Part shown: piece after piece, positions 1 through 12,153 of the stretch
Position numbering within the stretch: the stretch's first letter is position 1
Layout: the number at the start of each line of letters is the position of its first letter
Source: Henckelia pumila
Lineage: Eukaryota; Streptophyta; Magnoliopsida; Lamiales; Gesneriaceae
DNA: 64,000 nt
Reading direction: 5' to 3'
NCBI RefSeq assembly: GCF_033568475.1
Contig: NC_133123.1
Coordinates: 134,376,242 to 134,440,241, forward strand
Made by a program: the position numbers and the translations under genes
The notes under the pieces: generated by a model
Told to the model about the DNA's origin: nothing
The model's database searches: none
What the model saw: only the letters and a program-made list of their open reading frames with translations

Positions 1-183
1 TAAAGATTAAATGAATTCTTTTAAAAAAATGTACGTCTGAAGTAGGAAAAAGGCACCCATTTTTTTTTAAATGTAAAAGCACCCATTTCAAGAAACTGAC
101 AATATAAGAACAAGTGGCGATTTGGCAAGGTAAAAATTTGTAAAGCTATAATCCATCCAAAATGCATTATAAGTATTCAACCA

Positions 184-323
184 CAAATAACATTTTTAAG
201 TTTTAAAAAATATCATAGCAGTTCGTTTCCATAACCAAGTCTCTAACATAGATCAAATAACATTTTTAAGTTTTAAAAAATATCATAGCAGTTCGTTTCC
301 ATAACCAAGTCTCTAACATAGAT
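184..323. repeat. 70-bp direct tandem duplication
   Basis: Two essentially identical 70-bp units lie head to tail at 184-253 and 254-323. They sit downstream of the last visible GET3-like exon, in what would be intron 4. The near-perfect identity implies a recent local duplication. Confidence 0.9.
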
Positions 324-422
324 ATTAAACTTTATGGATGAGCAACATGTCACATACATATTTATTGAATTATCAGGTTGAACGAACTGCAGAGCATCAT
401 TATGACCAGGGTCACGGATTAC

Positions 423-2053
423 CTGATCTGCAATAATACCAAGCCCCATTCCATCCATGAAATCTTTTACCCCACTTCCACCATTTTTCTGACTGACGTT
501 TCGAAATTCTTCCCTCGCTTTTTCAGGGTTTATCTGCCACAGCAATGCATTCAATTTTTGCTAATTGTGCACAAGACTAAAAGGATCTTCTCAAAAAGAA
601 CTGTAGTTTATCAAGATTTATCATAGCTAGAGAAAACTACTCCTCTCACCTCAAGGGCAAAAAGTGGAGAAATGGGACCCTCAACAGGTACTAACGTCCC
701 GCCAGTTAAATCCTGAAAACGAAGTCCAAAAAAATTCACATTCAAAACCTCAGCGATGAAATCCTGCTGTTTTGAGATAAATATGAACACTTATAACCTG
801 GGCGAAGGAATCACTCAAGGAATGTGCAGGATCAGTTGAAACCACTAGGGTGGGATGACCATTATTTGCAAATTTAACAGCAAGTGATGCAGCACAGCTC
901 GTCTTTCCAACTCCTCCTTTTCCACCAAGCATGTAATATTTGCGTTGTGTTCCAGAGACCATTTCGTCAAAGCCAGCAACAGATTCCGTGGGAGCAGCAA
1001 CTGATCTAACTGCCAAAATATAATTTAAGTGATAAGCGGCTGTACCCCCTCAATTAACCAAAAAGGAAACACTGGCATGTTATAAATGACCAAGATTATT
1101 CCAACCTGTTTCACAATTCCAGCCTTTTTACTTTCTACACCGAATCACATCTAATAGCTTTTTCAAACACTCTTTTAGCTAATTACTTCACCTAAAACTC
1201 CCTCCAACGATTTAAGGGATAAAACTAAATGGAATACGATCACTTAGTCCTTTGTCATGAAACCCACTTATCTGCAGCTTTCAACCTTCTTCATGTTTAT
1301 AAGCTAAACTACTTCCATTAAACAAATTTTCTGTAGAATAACGTAAATTTAACCAAATACATAACTAATTCCATCGACTCAGTAAAAATGTCCGGTTGCT
1401 ACGCAGAATTCCCCAATTCAAGTTACCACGAAATGGATTTGAAGCAATATATTTTATTTTAAATCCATCATTTCAAATTAGTTGACTGTTTGGATGTACA
1501 AAATTCAATTCGACTCGGTATCATTTCAGTAGTCTACCCATGATCCATCTATCAAATTCTTCCCAGTTCCCAAAATCAAATTCATCCAGCCAAGGGCGGC
1601 CTTAACATTCTTGGCTCAACCACATAGCAGTATTGCTAGTAGTATTCATCAATTCAAGAAACCTTTTTGGGCCATCCCAGTGAAAGATAACCAAAAATAT
1701 GTACATAAACTCCTTAATATTACTCCATACAGCAAGAGAAACAAAGACAAATAAACTCATTACACAGTACACACTACCAATACACAACAAAAATGGAAAT
1801 TCATCGACAACCCATATGCAATCCAATAAAGAAACAATAATTTTTCACCTTGAAAATTTCCCCGGGGCATCTTTCCGGCAATAGAGATAGTCACAAAGCT
1901 CGAGCTACCACTTGACTTGAATTTCGAGAAAGATGCAAGACGGGGTGTCTTGAATAAGTGAGAATGACGATAATAATAGCTAACCATAATCGCCATAGGC
2001 TTTAAAGATGCATAATTTGCAATGGAATTCGTAGCAAAAGGACAAGAAGCCAT
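423..2053 (-). CDS. GET3B: GET3B-like ATPase, 5' four exons (partial)
   Basis: Four minus-strand exons join in frame: 1849-2053, 798-1009, 650-712 and 423-533, each bounded by GT-AG, giving 197 codons. Residues 1-68 are a Ser-rich leader resembling an organelle transit peptide. Residue 97 starts the deviant Walker A motif [10 protein letters not shown], and DPAHS (128-132) is the following conserved motif. Later segments include [22 protein letters not shown] and [10 protein letters not shown], as in GET3/ArsA ATPases. The family delivers tail-anchored membrane proteins; leader-bearing plant paralogues act in plastids or mitochondria. The exon 4 donor is intact, so the missing half probably lies beyond position 1; truncation cannot be excluded. 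Assignment to the plastid paralogue (GET3B) rests on general similarity plus the leader and is less certain than the family. Confidence 0.85.
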
Positions 2054-2109
2054 TCGAGTAGCAACGAGAAACTACGGGTCCGCGAGCATTATACGGTAGT
2101 AGCCTTGTG

Positions 2110-2115
2110 TATATA
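2110..2115 (-). promoter_or_regulatory. Candidate TATA box of the GET3B-like gene
   Basis: On the minus strand TATATA followed by CACAAGG lies about 57 bp before the start codon at 2053, a plausible spacing for a plant TATA box with a short leader. It is the only such motif close to the gene. Confidence 0.4.
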
Positions 2116-2119
2116 TGTT

Positions 2120-3040
2120 AGGGATCAACCCGTTGCTAGGATGACCCGACCCGTTCACCTTCGAATCTTTTTAATGACATAAATAATTATAATTTTATAC
2201 GGTGAAAACAAACGTGGTCATCATTTTAATTTTTCAGAATTGGTATTGACATTCAAATCCGAAAAAAAAAATTAAACATTAACCATGAAAAAACAAATGT
2301 TCTAGGTATAACCTAAAATTTTCATACTTGATTTAAGCATTTTTGATAAGTTAGTGTTTTTTATTCACACTTGAATTTAAATATACATAAAAAAATATTT
2401 ATATTATTGTATTTTTTTAATGTGAATTTATTAATATATTTTTCATATCAAATTGTTTCCAAAAAAAAAAAGACTAATACTTTAATATGGATAGGAAAAT
2501 TAATAATTTATTAATATTTTGAAATTTATTGTATTTGAGTAAATAATTTCTTGATGAGTAAGATATAAATATATTTGAAAAATAGTGAGATACTTATCTA
2601 TAGATTTTAAATAATTATATATTTTTTACACCTTTTATAAATAGAATAACTTTGAAAAATAAAATGGGTGTTTACTTGAATTTATTAAAATAATTGGACT
2701 TAAATGCAATTTTACTATAGGGTTAAAATTGATTTTTTTTAGCTGAATCACGTATCAGTTAAACTATTTACAATAGTTCATGTACCCATTTATTATTTTA
2801 TCGATAATTTATGTATCAAAATGAATTTTATTCTTTAATAATTTATAAATTTGATGGATTTTTATTATCTTACTATTTGATTATATTATTGTAAATGGTA
2901 TGGATTAGTTGAAAATTTCATTTTGTCCACAATTTAATTTTGTTTTGATTATATATATATATATATATATATTATATTTACAAAATTACCGTTTTTTTCT
3001 TTCACTGTTTTTTAAAATTTTCAATTTTAAAAATAAATCG
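2120..3040. other. AT-rich intergenic DNA with (AT)n
   Basis: No coding potential is seen. An (AT)n run occupies about 2949-2972. The right part may be the body of the Helitron that ends at 3074. Confidence 0.5.
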
Positions 3041-3046
3041 TAAAAG

Positions 3047-3074
3047 GCACGCAACGCGTGCTTCTGTGTGCTAG
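3047..3074 (+). mobile_element. Helitron 3' terminus (plus strand)
   Basis: A GCACGC-AAC-GCGTGC hairpin at 3047-3061 is followed after 9 nt by CTAG at 3071-3074 and then T. This is the hairpin-plus-CTRR terminus typical of Helitrons, which insert between A and T. The 5' end is not certain; a TCTATAG-type start near 2598 is a weak candidate, which would give a ~0.48-kb non-autonomous element. Confidence 0.45.
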
Positions 3075-3263
3075 TAGTATCTATTACTATTTATTAAGGC
3101 TTAGACATGTATACTAACGGTCATAGTACGAGAGAGACACACCAAAATTTTATTTCAAATTTAACCCCAATTTTATATTTGCAGCGTAGATTTTGTAAAA
3201 GGGCTAACCGGTCATTTGCAAACTTCTCCACTCAACCTTCCCATTTTCTCTTCACCGTGTGAC

Positions 3264-3907
3264 TAGGGATGGCAATTAGACCCGCCCCCGCATCAAACTC
3301 GCCCCGACGGGGCGGGTCTAAACCCGCCAAAGCGGGTTCATAAGCGGGTCCGGGGCGGGTCTCGGGTTTGGCCAAACCCGCCCCAGACCCGCCCCGCCAA
3401 AGTTTATATATATATAAATTTAAAATATTCATGTATATATATAAATATAAAATATATATGTAATATTAATAATATATAATTATATTATTATACTAAATAA
3501 TTAATATTTTATCCATAATTTGAATGTGTAATATTATTGGATTGAAATGAATTTATTTTATTATGATATGTTTAGTATAAAAATAAATCATTATAATGTT
3601 TTTTAGCTAATAAATATTAATTAATTACAAGTTAATAAATTTAAAATTTTGAGAATAATTTCTTTTTTGTCTTAAATATTAAAAATCTATATTTGAAATT
3701 AAATTTAATGATATTTGTTAATTTTTAAACTTTTTATTTTTTTATTTTAATAAATTTAAAATTATTTAATTTATGGCGGATCCAACGGGTCTAACCCGAA
3801 TTGGACCCGCCGGGTTCGCGGGGCGGGGCGGGGCGGGCCCAAATGGAGGCGGGGCGGGTCCCCGGTTTAGCCAAATCCGCCCCAGACCCGCCCCGTTGGC
3901 ATCCCTA
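3264..3907. mobile_element. hAT-type MITE, 644 bp
   Basis: The terminal inverted repeats are TAGGGATGGCAA and TAGGGATGCCAA, flanked by 8-bp TSDs CGTGTGAC (3256-3263) and CGTGTAAC (3908-3915) with one mismatch. An 8-bp TSD is the hAT signature. The subterminal regions are unusually GC-rich (reiterated GGGGCGGG/CCCGCCCC) around an AT-rich core without coding capacity. Short reading frames in the GC-rich ends are not genes. Confidence 0.85.
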
Positions 3908-3960
3908 CGTGTAACGGTTTCCATTGATATATTCATTTTCTCTTCGGTTTTAATGTTTTA

Positions 3961-4186
3961 ATTTTTTTTTTGTGAAGTGGGAACCCGCAGCCGCTACCTT
4001 CGGTGCGCACTGGGTAAACCCCCGAACTAACGCAATAGCTTACAAACTACGTTATCCTGGTAAACCACACTAGGACAAGCCTTGTGTGACAGGCTAGTCC
4101 AAGAAGGTGTTGGTAGGGGGAATCGAACTCCTGACCTCTGGCCAAGAGTTCACATATTCCAACAGTTTGGACATCCCCTTAGGTGC
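3961..4186 (-). mobile_element. tRNA-derived SINE
   Basis: The 226-bp body is flanked by perfect 12-bp direct repeats TTTAATGTTTTA (3949-3960 and 4187-4198). On the minus strand it carries a pol III box B-like motif, GTTCGATTCCCC, near 4118-4130. It ends in an A-rich tail, seen as the T run at 3962-3971 on the plus strand. The T-rich/A-tail end and long TSD are hallmarks of LINE-mediated insertion. It resembles widespread plant tRNA-derived SINEs; the exact family is not assigned. Confidence 0.75.
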
Positions 4187-4207
4187 TTTAATGTTTTATT
4201 ATATTCA

Positions 4208-5554
4208 GGGAAAATTACGCTTTCAATCCTCTAATTTGTACATTTTTCATTTTTGGTCCTGTTAAAAGTAAATTTGCAATTTTAGTCCTGGAACTTGCAT
4301 TATTTTTTTTTTATTTTTGGTCCTATTAACATTGAATTCGCATTTTTAGTCTTGTAACTTTCATGAATTTTTATTTTAAGTCTTGTTAACACCGAATTTA
4401 CAATTTTAGTCATGTAACTTGCATTCTTTTTCATTTTTAGTCCAGTTTACATATAATTTTCATTTTTTTTTATCTTGTAACTTCTATATATTTTTATTTT
4501 TAGTTATATTATCGATGAATTTATATTTTTAATTCAATAAATTTCATATTTTTATTCATAATATATTATGATTTACATATTTTAAAACTTTTAAAATTTA
4601 AATGAATAAAAAAAATTGAACTAAAAATTATTCGAAATTTTTTTACACTAAATGTCATCTTATAAAATACAAAATATAAATAAAAATATTAATTTAATAT
4701 GAAATCATTTTTCGGTTTAGTTTTTATGTATATAATATAAAATCGAACCATATAATTTTATTTTATTTTTAATCATATTAAAGAGGAATTCAATGGTCTT
4801 TTTAACACTTAATTTTTATTTTTAATCATATTAAAGACGGATTTTTATTTTTATACCATGTAATTTGTAATTTTTCATTTTTTATTTATATTTCTACCAA
4901 AAATTGTTTGTGACAAGCATAGATTACGTGAGTACTTAACCTTTGGTTAAAACAAAAAAACCATAAATCCAAACTCAAGAAACAAAATACAAAACGAAAA
5001 TTGAATTTTGGTCGGATATAAAATTTAAATTAAAAAATTTCGATTTCATATTATATATCAAAACTAAACCCAAAAAAACACGATTCACATTATATTAATA
5101 CGTTTATTTATATTATGTATTTTATAAGATAATATTTAGTGTAAAATTGTTTTGAATAATTTTAGTTGAATTTTTGTTATTTAATTCATTTAAATTTTAA
5201 AAGACTTAAAATATTTAAATCATAATATATTATAAATAAAAATAAAAAGTATGAAATTTATGGAATTAAAAATATAAATTCATCGATAATATGACTAAGA
5301 AAAAATATATAGAAGTTACAAGACAAAAAATAAAAATTCAATGCAAAAAGGACTAAAAATGAAAAAAAAATGCAAGTTACAAGACTAAAATTGTAAATTC
5401 AATGTTAATAAGACTTAAAGTGAAAAATTAATAAAAGTTATAGGACCAAAAATGAAAAAAGAATGCAACTTACAGGACTAAAATTACAAAATTATTTTTA
5501 ACAGACCAAAAATAAAAAACATGCAAATTATGTGACCAAAATTGTAATTCTCCC
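4208..5554. mobile_element. Foldback MULE-type MITE, 1.35 kb
   Basis: Perfect 9-bp TSDs TTATATTCA flank the element at 4199-4207 and 5555-5563. The ends begin GGGAAAATTAC and, inverted, GGGAGAATTAC. Nearly the whole element folds back on itself through degenerate repeats built on 'tttttggtcctgttaa'. It has no open frame. The 9-bp TSD and long TIRs fit a non-autonomous Mutator-like element. Confidence 0.85.
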
Positions 5555-5563
5555 TTATATTCA

Positions 5564-6526
5564 ACTGGATGGAGGCCATCAGGTTTTCCAGTTTACCTTT
5601 TCAACGCTTCTGCTTTGATTAAATTGAAGATCTTGGTCTGGCCATCAATTTCTTAGCTATTGAAATTTCACAAGTTTTTTACGAGAGGATCGATATATAA
5701 TATTTCTTTCCCAATATGTTTGTTGTTCATCTTGGGATTTGAATTCATAAAGCCCTCAGAATACTGACGATTATATAGACAGTTGTTTTTACCGATTGGT
5801 TTTTGCTTTTTGTAATTGTTCGTTCAGCTTAAGTGACAGTGCCTCTAGAAATTTTTTTTATAGTCTCGCTTTCATTGTAAAGGGATATGATCCTCGATCA
5901 CTTTGATCAATTTTAAACAAAAACTTTCATCCTTCATGTTGAAAACTTTTTTTAATTCAGTAGTCTTCACGACAACAGAAGAAGAAACCACATTTGATTA
6001 TCTCACAGGCTCACAGCAGAACCCGTCTCAATATAAAAAAAATCTAATGAGTAAAATGCTACAAAATAGAGGAATCGTCAAACCATTTAAAGCTTAGAGA
6101 GCAACACTGAGGGACAACATTATACCAACTTTTGTTCCTGATAAGTGCTTCGTGGTAAATTTTATTTGATATAATTAGGTATTATTGATTATTTGATTAC
6201 TTCAATCATGATTATCTATGATCTGAAAATGTAAATAGAAAATAACTAAAAAATCAATAATTTTTTAAATTTTTTGTAATTATCTAAACCATATAGCCAC
6301 AAAGGGATTTGTTGTGTCCAATTTGTCACTTCCGAAGTAGTAAAGAAGAATTAACCACAAGAAATGTATGTTTTTCATATTATTTATATTTTTTTAATAT
6401 ATGCATGTCACACGCAAAACATGTAAGTCGTCCGCTTGTATATATAAATAGCATATGGGTTTTATTAGGATCGGTTTCAGGCTACTTAAAAATGTTTTAT
6501 GGTTGAGTTAGCAACCAATTAATATC
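5564..6526. other. Unassigned single-copy-looking DNA
   Basis: With the hAT, SINE and foldback element removed, the sequence left of 3256 would join directly to this stretch, so it is probably older non-TE DNA. A 64-codon frame at 5903-6097 (plus) and an ATG near 5572 are visible, but neither resembles a known protein. No gene is called. Confidence 0.35.
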
Positions 6527-6705
6527 ACTGTTCTAAAAGGTGCCGCCTAGGTCCGCCTAGGCGCTAGGCTGTTGCTCACCGCCTCGTTTTTTTGCTAGGC
6601 TATTTCTCTAGGCATTGTCCGCCTAATCTTCCGCCTAGGTGGCGCCCAAGCCGCCTAGGTTGACAAAACGTCGCCTAGGCGGACAAAAATCCGCCTAGGC
6701 CGTTA
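6527..6705. repeat. CCTAGGCG-rich interspersed repeat
   Basis: Many variants of GCCTAGGCG in both orientations follow 'ctgttctaaaagg', giving strong self-complementarity. The same repeat family is the target of the Tekay insertion at 40412-40446 and 49121-49165. It looks like a foldback DNA element whose right end is degraded here. Confidence 0.55.
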
Positions 6706-6857
6706 CTATTTTTTGCAAAAAAAAAAAATAAAAAACTAAAAGAAAGAGTGGCGACGCGAGAAACAAACAAGGAAAGAAAGAAGAAGCGCAAAAAAAAGTC
6801 AAACAAAAAAATTAAATCTCATATTACATATGAAGACTTGATATCTATTAATATCTA

Positions 6858-6885
6858 CTAGTATTTCATCCGTGCGATGCACGGA
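6858..6885 (-). mobile_element. Helitron 3' terminus (minus strand)
   Basis: On the minus strand, hairpin CCGTGC-ATC-GCACGG (6870-6884) is followed by TGAAATA and CTAG (6861-6858), then T. The element would extend to the right, through 7776 and probably into the AT-rich array beyond 21379, with the Athila element inserted within it. A 30-bp duplication (7133-7162 and 7213-7242) lies in its proximal part. Confidence 0.45.
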
Positions 6886-7776
6886 CTATATTTTGTGTAT
6901 AATATAATTAAATTGGATTAAATTAAAATATTGACTGTAAAATTAGAATTTTAACAAATTTAATTTTACAGTGAGTAATAAGATTAATGTTAAAAAAATA
7001 TTTTTAAAAACGACAAAAAATCTTTAAACAAAAATATGTTATGCGATGCACGTGATATTATTTCATACAGTTAATGATGAAAAATAATATTAAAAATAAA
7101 CATTTAAACAACCAATCAAAATATGGATTAGAGAAAAAAAAAGTCTAAGTGAGGTTGAAGAGATGACATTATCTTTGATAGTTGCATGAATGCGTGTTCC
7201 CTGAAGTTTAGAAGAAAAAAAAAGTCTAAGTGAGGTTGAAGATAAAAATAAATATCAAAAAATTAGTAAAAGCAGAAATATTGGAATTAATAGAAGATAA
7301 ATATAAATCACATAAAGTTCGTGTACCTCAATATCTTGGAATATACATTCCATTGTCGGTTTTTTTTTGCTTTGGTATGAAGTAAGATAACAGCGTATTA
7401 ATATAAACTTCAGCGCTCAATGCCAGTCTGAAAGATTAATATCACGAATAAGTCGAAACAATGGTGTCATTTTGTATGTATTGATAGGTGATTATGTATA
7501 CTGATTGGTGATACTGCGTGACAATTTGAAGAAGGTTAAACTCTTCACGGTTTAAAGGTTAAATATATGTTTATTCATACAATAATTGAGATCTAATCAA
7601 AATTGGAAACGTATTCTATTTTTGTTATTATTTTTGATTTTATTGTTTTAATTATCGGTGGAAATTTAATGAGTAGTATCTTTTTTTTTATTACGGAGAA
7701 TACATAAATATATCTATTTGTATTGTAGATAAATATAAGTAAATATTTATATGGTTTATACATGATTATAAATATA

Positions 7777-9231
7777 TGATCGACGGAATACTAACACTTA
7801 AATTTTCTTTAAAAATCTCTCAATTCCAGTCGATAATAATCGCAAGTGCACGATTCAAGTTATAATAAAATGTACTGAGTACGAGTATCGTCCTCAGGGA
7901 CTAACAATAGTAATTTGTCTCGTTGATTTTCAACTACACAAAGTATCTCAAATTTGATTTTTGAATTATCTAACATTTAACATTAATTAAGAACTCAACG
8001 TAAATAAAAGTGGATTTCACAACCAAACAATCAATTCTCAGATTGAAGAACACCAATTCAAAATGATTTTGTTGGAATTTCGGTTCACCTTTCCCCTAAT
8101 TGAACTGGACGATTAGAATTTAATTTATTCTTATAAATTTGACAGAAATTCCTGTAACATTGACACTCTCTCTCGAGGTTATGTCAAACTAATCAAATCA
8201 GTGAAATAATTAAATCTCTTTAATTATTTATCATGACTGATTGCTTTGCGTTCTATGAATTCTAAAACTTTCAACCTGGTGGTCTATGGCTATCAACATG
8301 TACTAAATACCATATCTCTATGCATATTTTAAGTCCATGGATTCTATCATTCGTCCTAATTAGGAACCTATCTCTCGATAGCAATTCACAATTTACGAAT
8401 CTATGTTAAGGGTAGCTAATCATCAACATAGAAAGAAAACATGATAAAATCAATTATAAACATAAATCAAATCTCAATACGTCCGGTGATTCAATCACAC
8501 TACAGTGTTTCGGGGTTAGGATCCCCTCGATTCCAACAAAATAAAAACTTAGCTACTGGAATTCATTACAAAAATTCAATCTAAAAAGTGTTTAACATAA
8601 AAATTCAGAAGAGAAGAAAAGAAAAACTCCCAACGGAAAAGAGAAATCTTGAATTGCTCAGCCGCCATCTGCCTCCTGATGTGCGTTCGTCTCTACCCTC
8701 AAAAACTAAGGAAAGAATTGTATTTAAAGTCCCCAAGAATCCTTCCCGAAATAAAATCTCTAAAAAAAAAAAATAAAATTTCACGTCAGCGCATCGCGCC
8801 CGAGCGGTAGAAAATTACCGCGCGGGCACCTGAAAATTTGGCAACTCCTGTTTCCCAAGTTCGTGGTTGCGCCCGCGCGGTAGAAAATTGCCGCACGGGC
8901 GCCATGCCTTTCTGCCAGCTACTATTTTACAAATGATGAGTGCGCCCGCGCGGTAGAAAATTGCCGCGCGGGCGCCTCGTCTTTTTCCAGAAATGTTCTT
9001 TTCTTCTTGCGCTATCCTCACCGCCTCAATTGTGCATCACCTTCTCACCAAGTATCAACATTTCTTGGTGATTTCCTGCAATAAAAATAAATAAACCAGA
9101 GGAGTGACTACAAAAAAAACTTTAAAACAATAAACGAAACAAGAATGGTAAAAACAGACACAACGAAAACGAAACTAATGCAAAACAAACACAAAACAAG
9201 CAAAAATAACGCACAAAAATGACTCCTATCA
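7777..9231 (-). repeat. Athila 3' LTR
   Basis: In element orientation this LTR begins TGATAGGAGTC and ends TCGATCA. It contains three GC-rich hairpins at 8794-8828, 8869-8903 and 8942-8976. The short frame 8588-8776 (also in the other LTR) is not considered a gene. Confidence 0.93.
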
Positions 9232-9244
9232 ACCTCCCCAAACT
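9232..9244 (-). other. Athila polypurine tract (PPT)
   Basis: On the minus strand AGTTTGGGGAGG immediately precedes the 3' LTR. It is the expected primer for plus-strand DNA synthesis. Confidence 0.85.
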
Positions 9245-10850
9245 AACCTTTTGTTCGCCCTCGAACAAAATAGGTGACAACTAACAAGAAGACACAACAA
9301 AACGACAAAACAAGTAAGTAAAATCAATCTCATCAAGCCTCAGAATTTCTTCCAAAAGAACAACAGTCCAATCATATCCACATATGCTGACCTAAAAAAA
9401 AATTTAAGACGCAAACCTTGCAAACTTCAAAATCTCGCAAGTCCGTTTTTGGAATACTCTACTCCGAATTCAATTCACACATTCTAGGATCATAAGGACT
9501 TTTTCAGTTATAATAGGATCAAGACTTTGGGAGTATTCAATGATACACACTCTACTGACTGGTATAACTCAATGAAAAATAGTGTGTGTTTGTTTTAATC
9601 AAGAATCCATATTCATTAACCGTGTCTATCAATAGTCCATAAGAAAAATTCTTACAACCCCTCTCCACTAGTATATTGGGCGACTGTGACTTGGTCAATA
9701 GGTCTTATCTGGCTTATAATGTCAGGCTAGGTTAATGGCTCCAAATGAAGGAAAAGAATTCAAGGAGGGAGTAATCGATGATCTATTTTCTCAATTCCAC
9801 TTCTTTCTATTCACATTCATCATCTCTTTTCACTTCATTGATCTCCAGAAATTTTCTTCACTTGCCTTCTACCAACAACACTTTTTCTCTTTCGCCACAA
9901 TTTTTTCTTTCTTGTTTTCAACTACCCTTTTGTTTTGAGTCAGTATTCACACTATTTCCTTTTTCACATTATGCAATTGGAGCACCTTTAGAAATAATCT
10001 ACATTCAATTTACTCCCCACAATGTAGGAATGAGTGTTTAAGCTATGGGTAGTAGTTGTAGGATATTAAATAATGTCGAATGGGGTTTACCACACGTTTT
10101 CACGTATACCATTCATTTTTTTTTATTAAGCTCGAATTAGGTACTAGGGACATAATAAATCAAGGGTGGCTTGAAAGGCACAAACGAAATTCAAAAAGAA
10201 TTGCCTATATCACTCCTAAGTCACAGTATACCCGTATTGCGCCTCAAAGGGTGTTCGAACTTGTTCTAGACACATTTCAATTCACAGTCAACTCAAACAG
10301 ATCTCAATCAGTGCAGCACAAAAAATCATCACTGGTAAGTGATGATTACACCAAAACAAAAATAAGATCATGCACCTTTCGTGCTCATGTAAACGTGAAG
10401 GTTCAACTTGGCATCTAGGGTAATTCACGAAAAAAAAAAAATTTTAGCCCAAAGATCAAATAAATTGCCTCAATCATATCCAAGTTTGTATGTTTCGAAT
10501 TCAGATTGAAGTACATCTCACAGAGTGTTTTGAGACCTATTCATCGACTTGGTTATACTAGTTCAAGACGATTTGTCAAACAAAGAAGAAAGTCATGGAC
10601 TTAAGCAAAAAACAATAATATAATTTTTTCTTCATCATTGGCTTTTTTGATTTTCATTCACAACACTTGCAACCACAGTACAAACGACTCGAACGAACAA
10701 AAATAAGAACACAAAATGAAAACACAAAAGACAACACAACCTCCCCAAACTAAAGACGAACATTGTCCCCAATGCTACTTAACACCACCACACCTAAAAA
10801 AACAAACAAAAGAAAACTAAAAACAAAAAGCACTAAAAACTCCCCTGGTA
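9245..10850 (-). other. Athila 3' non-coding region with second PPT-like tract
   Basis: About 1.6 kb without a convincing gene lies between the extra ORF and the LTR, typical of Athila elements. A second AGTTTGGGGAGG occurs at 10740-10751. Short plus-strand frames around 9735-10418 run antisense to the element and resemble nothing. Confidence 0.5.
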
Positions 10851-11776
10851 CTAATCAGACTCTTCCTCATCAAGATCTTTGGGCAGATCCCGAACCGGTG
10901 GAGCATATTGGAATTGGAATGGTGGAGGATATGGCGGTGGTACTGGATAAGCGACAGGGTCCATCCCAGCATTTGCGAGCAGTCCTCGCATCATGGCGTT
11001 GGTGGATTCATTGTGGGCGGCGTTCACCTCTTGGAATTTTTCCATGTGTTGCACCCAAGCCAAAATCTCGCTTAATGTGTCATTCATGGTGCGGCGAGCA
11101 GGGGGTGGCTTAAGCACATTCCTTGATGATTGACCGGGTCCAGAGCTGGCCTGGCTAGGAGGTTGAAACTCTCGGAGGTGGAATGAATGTTTTGCTTTCA
11201 AAATTGTGTTATCCACTGCCTGCATTGGGTGCAACCATTCTTCGTCGTCCCTGTATGGGACACCAGCTTGCACACACAGTAAAGAAACAATGGTCGGAAA
11301 AAAATTGAAATGTTGGACGTGCGAATGGACGTGTGCAACTCTCGGTTGATAATTCGTCCAACATTAAGCGGCCATTGCTTGTGCAGGGCATATAGCAGCA
11401 CCGCCCTGCTCATTGTGACATCATGGGTGTGGGACACCGGTATCAACCTGTGAGTCAGAAAAGCATACCACAAGGCCAGTTCCAGCCGCAAATATTTTTC
11501 CTTAAAAGATATAAATTTTACCGAATCCTTCCACACATTGCCATCATAGCACAGGACATTCGAGATTTCATTATAATCCGGGTTAGCCTTAAATGCCTGA
11601 AATTGGCTATCATCTACATCTGGAGTTTTCAATAATTCATTAATAGCAGCGGGACTAAAGGAAACCATCTTACTCCGCACGAAAGCTGTAAAGAAAGAGA
11701 GATGGCGGCGGGAGGGATTAGGGTTAGAAGGAAAAAGGGAAGGGGAAGTAAAGAAAGAAAGAAGGGGATCGGGCAT
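10851..11776 (-). pseudogene. Athila extra (envelope-position) ORF, frameshifted
   Basis: Two overlapping minus-strand frames, 11198-11776 and 10851-11273, form one protein broken by a frameshift near 11270. The first part contains a block typical of the plant 'putative transposon protein' region downstream of Athila pol, for example LALWYAFLTHRLIPVSHTHD. The second part has a Pro/Tyr-rich tail followed by an acidic end, DLDEEESD. The usual N-terminus seems missing; the frame begins in the duplicated GC-rich leader. Its function is unknown, and calling it envelope rests on position only. Confidence 0.65.
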
Positions 11777-11795
11777 TTAAAATCTGAGTCTGCGC

Positions 11796-11982
11796 GATGC
11801 GCCCACGCAGTAGGAAAGTGCCGCGCGGGAGCACACCCCTTTTTTAAAAAATTTTTGAGACAGTGGGTTTTGGTGCGCGGGCGGCAGAAAACTGCCGCGC
11901 GAGCGCACCCCCTCTTTCAAAAATTTTGCGGGACATTGGCTTTGGGTGCGCGGGCGGCAGAAAACTGCCGCGCGAGCTCACC
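11796..11982. repeat. GC-rich hairpin array, internal copy A
   Basis: Three inverted-repeat units near 11798, 11873 and 11946 carry cores such as GGCAGAAAACTGCC within longer GC stems. They are spaced about 74 bp apart, with T-rich spacers between. They are related to the LTR hairpins of the same element. Confidence 0.8.
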
Positions 11983-12153
11983 CCCTCGTTTTGAAAATTT
12001 TTCAGAGACAGTACTCAAACTCGAGAAATAAAAGGAATTAACTTAAAAAGTTCTAACACTTACTAAAATGAACAAAAATGCATATAAATAAAAAAAATAT
12101 AGAATGTAGTTCTCAATTTAAAGTCGAGAGCTTGACTTTTCATCCTCCCCAAA

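Noticed and set aside
4100..4175. A tRNA gene, from its TTCGATTC-type box B
   Set aside because: No cloverleaf, an A-tail and 12-bp TSDs; it is a SINE.
9735..10418. Plus-strand genes between Athila PPTs
   Set aside because: Short, low-complexity, unlike any protein and antisense to the retroelement.
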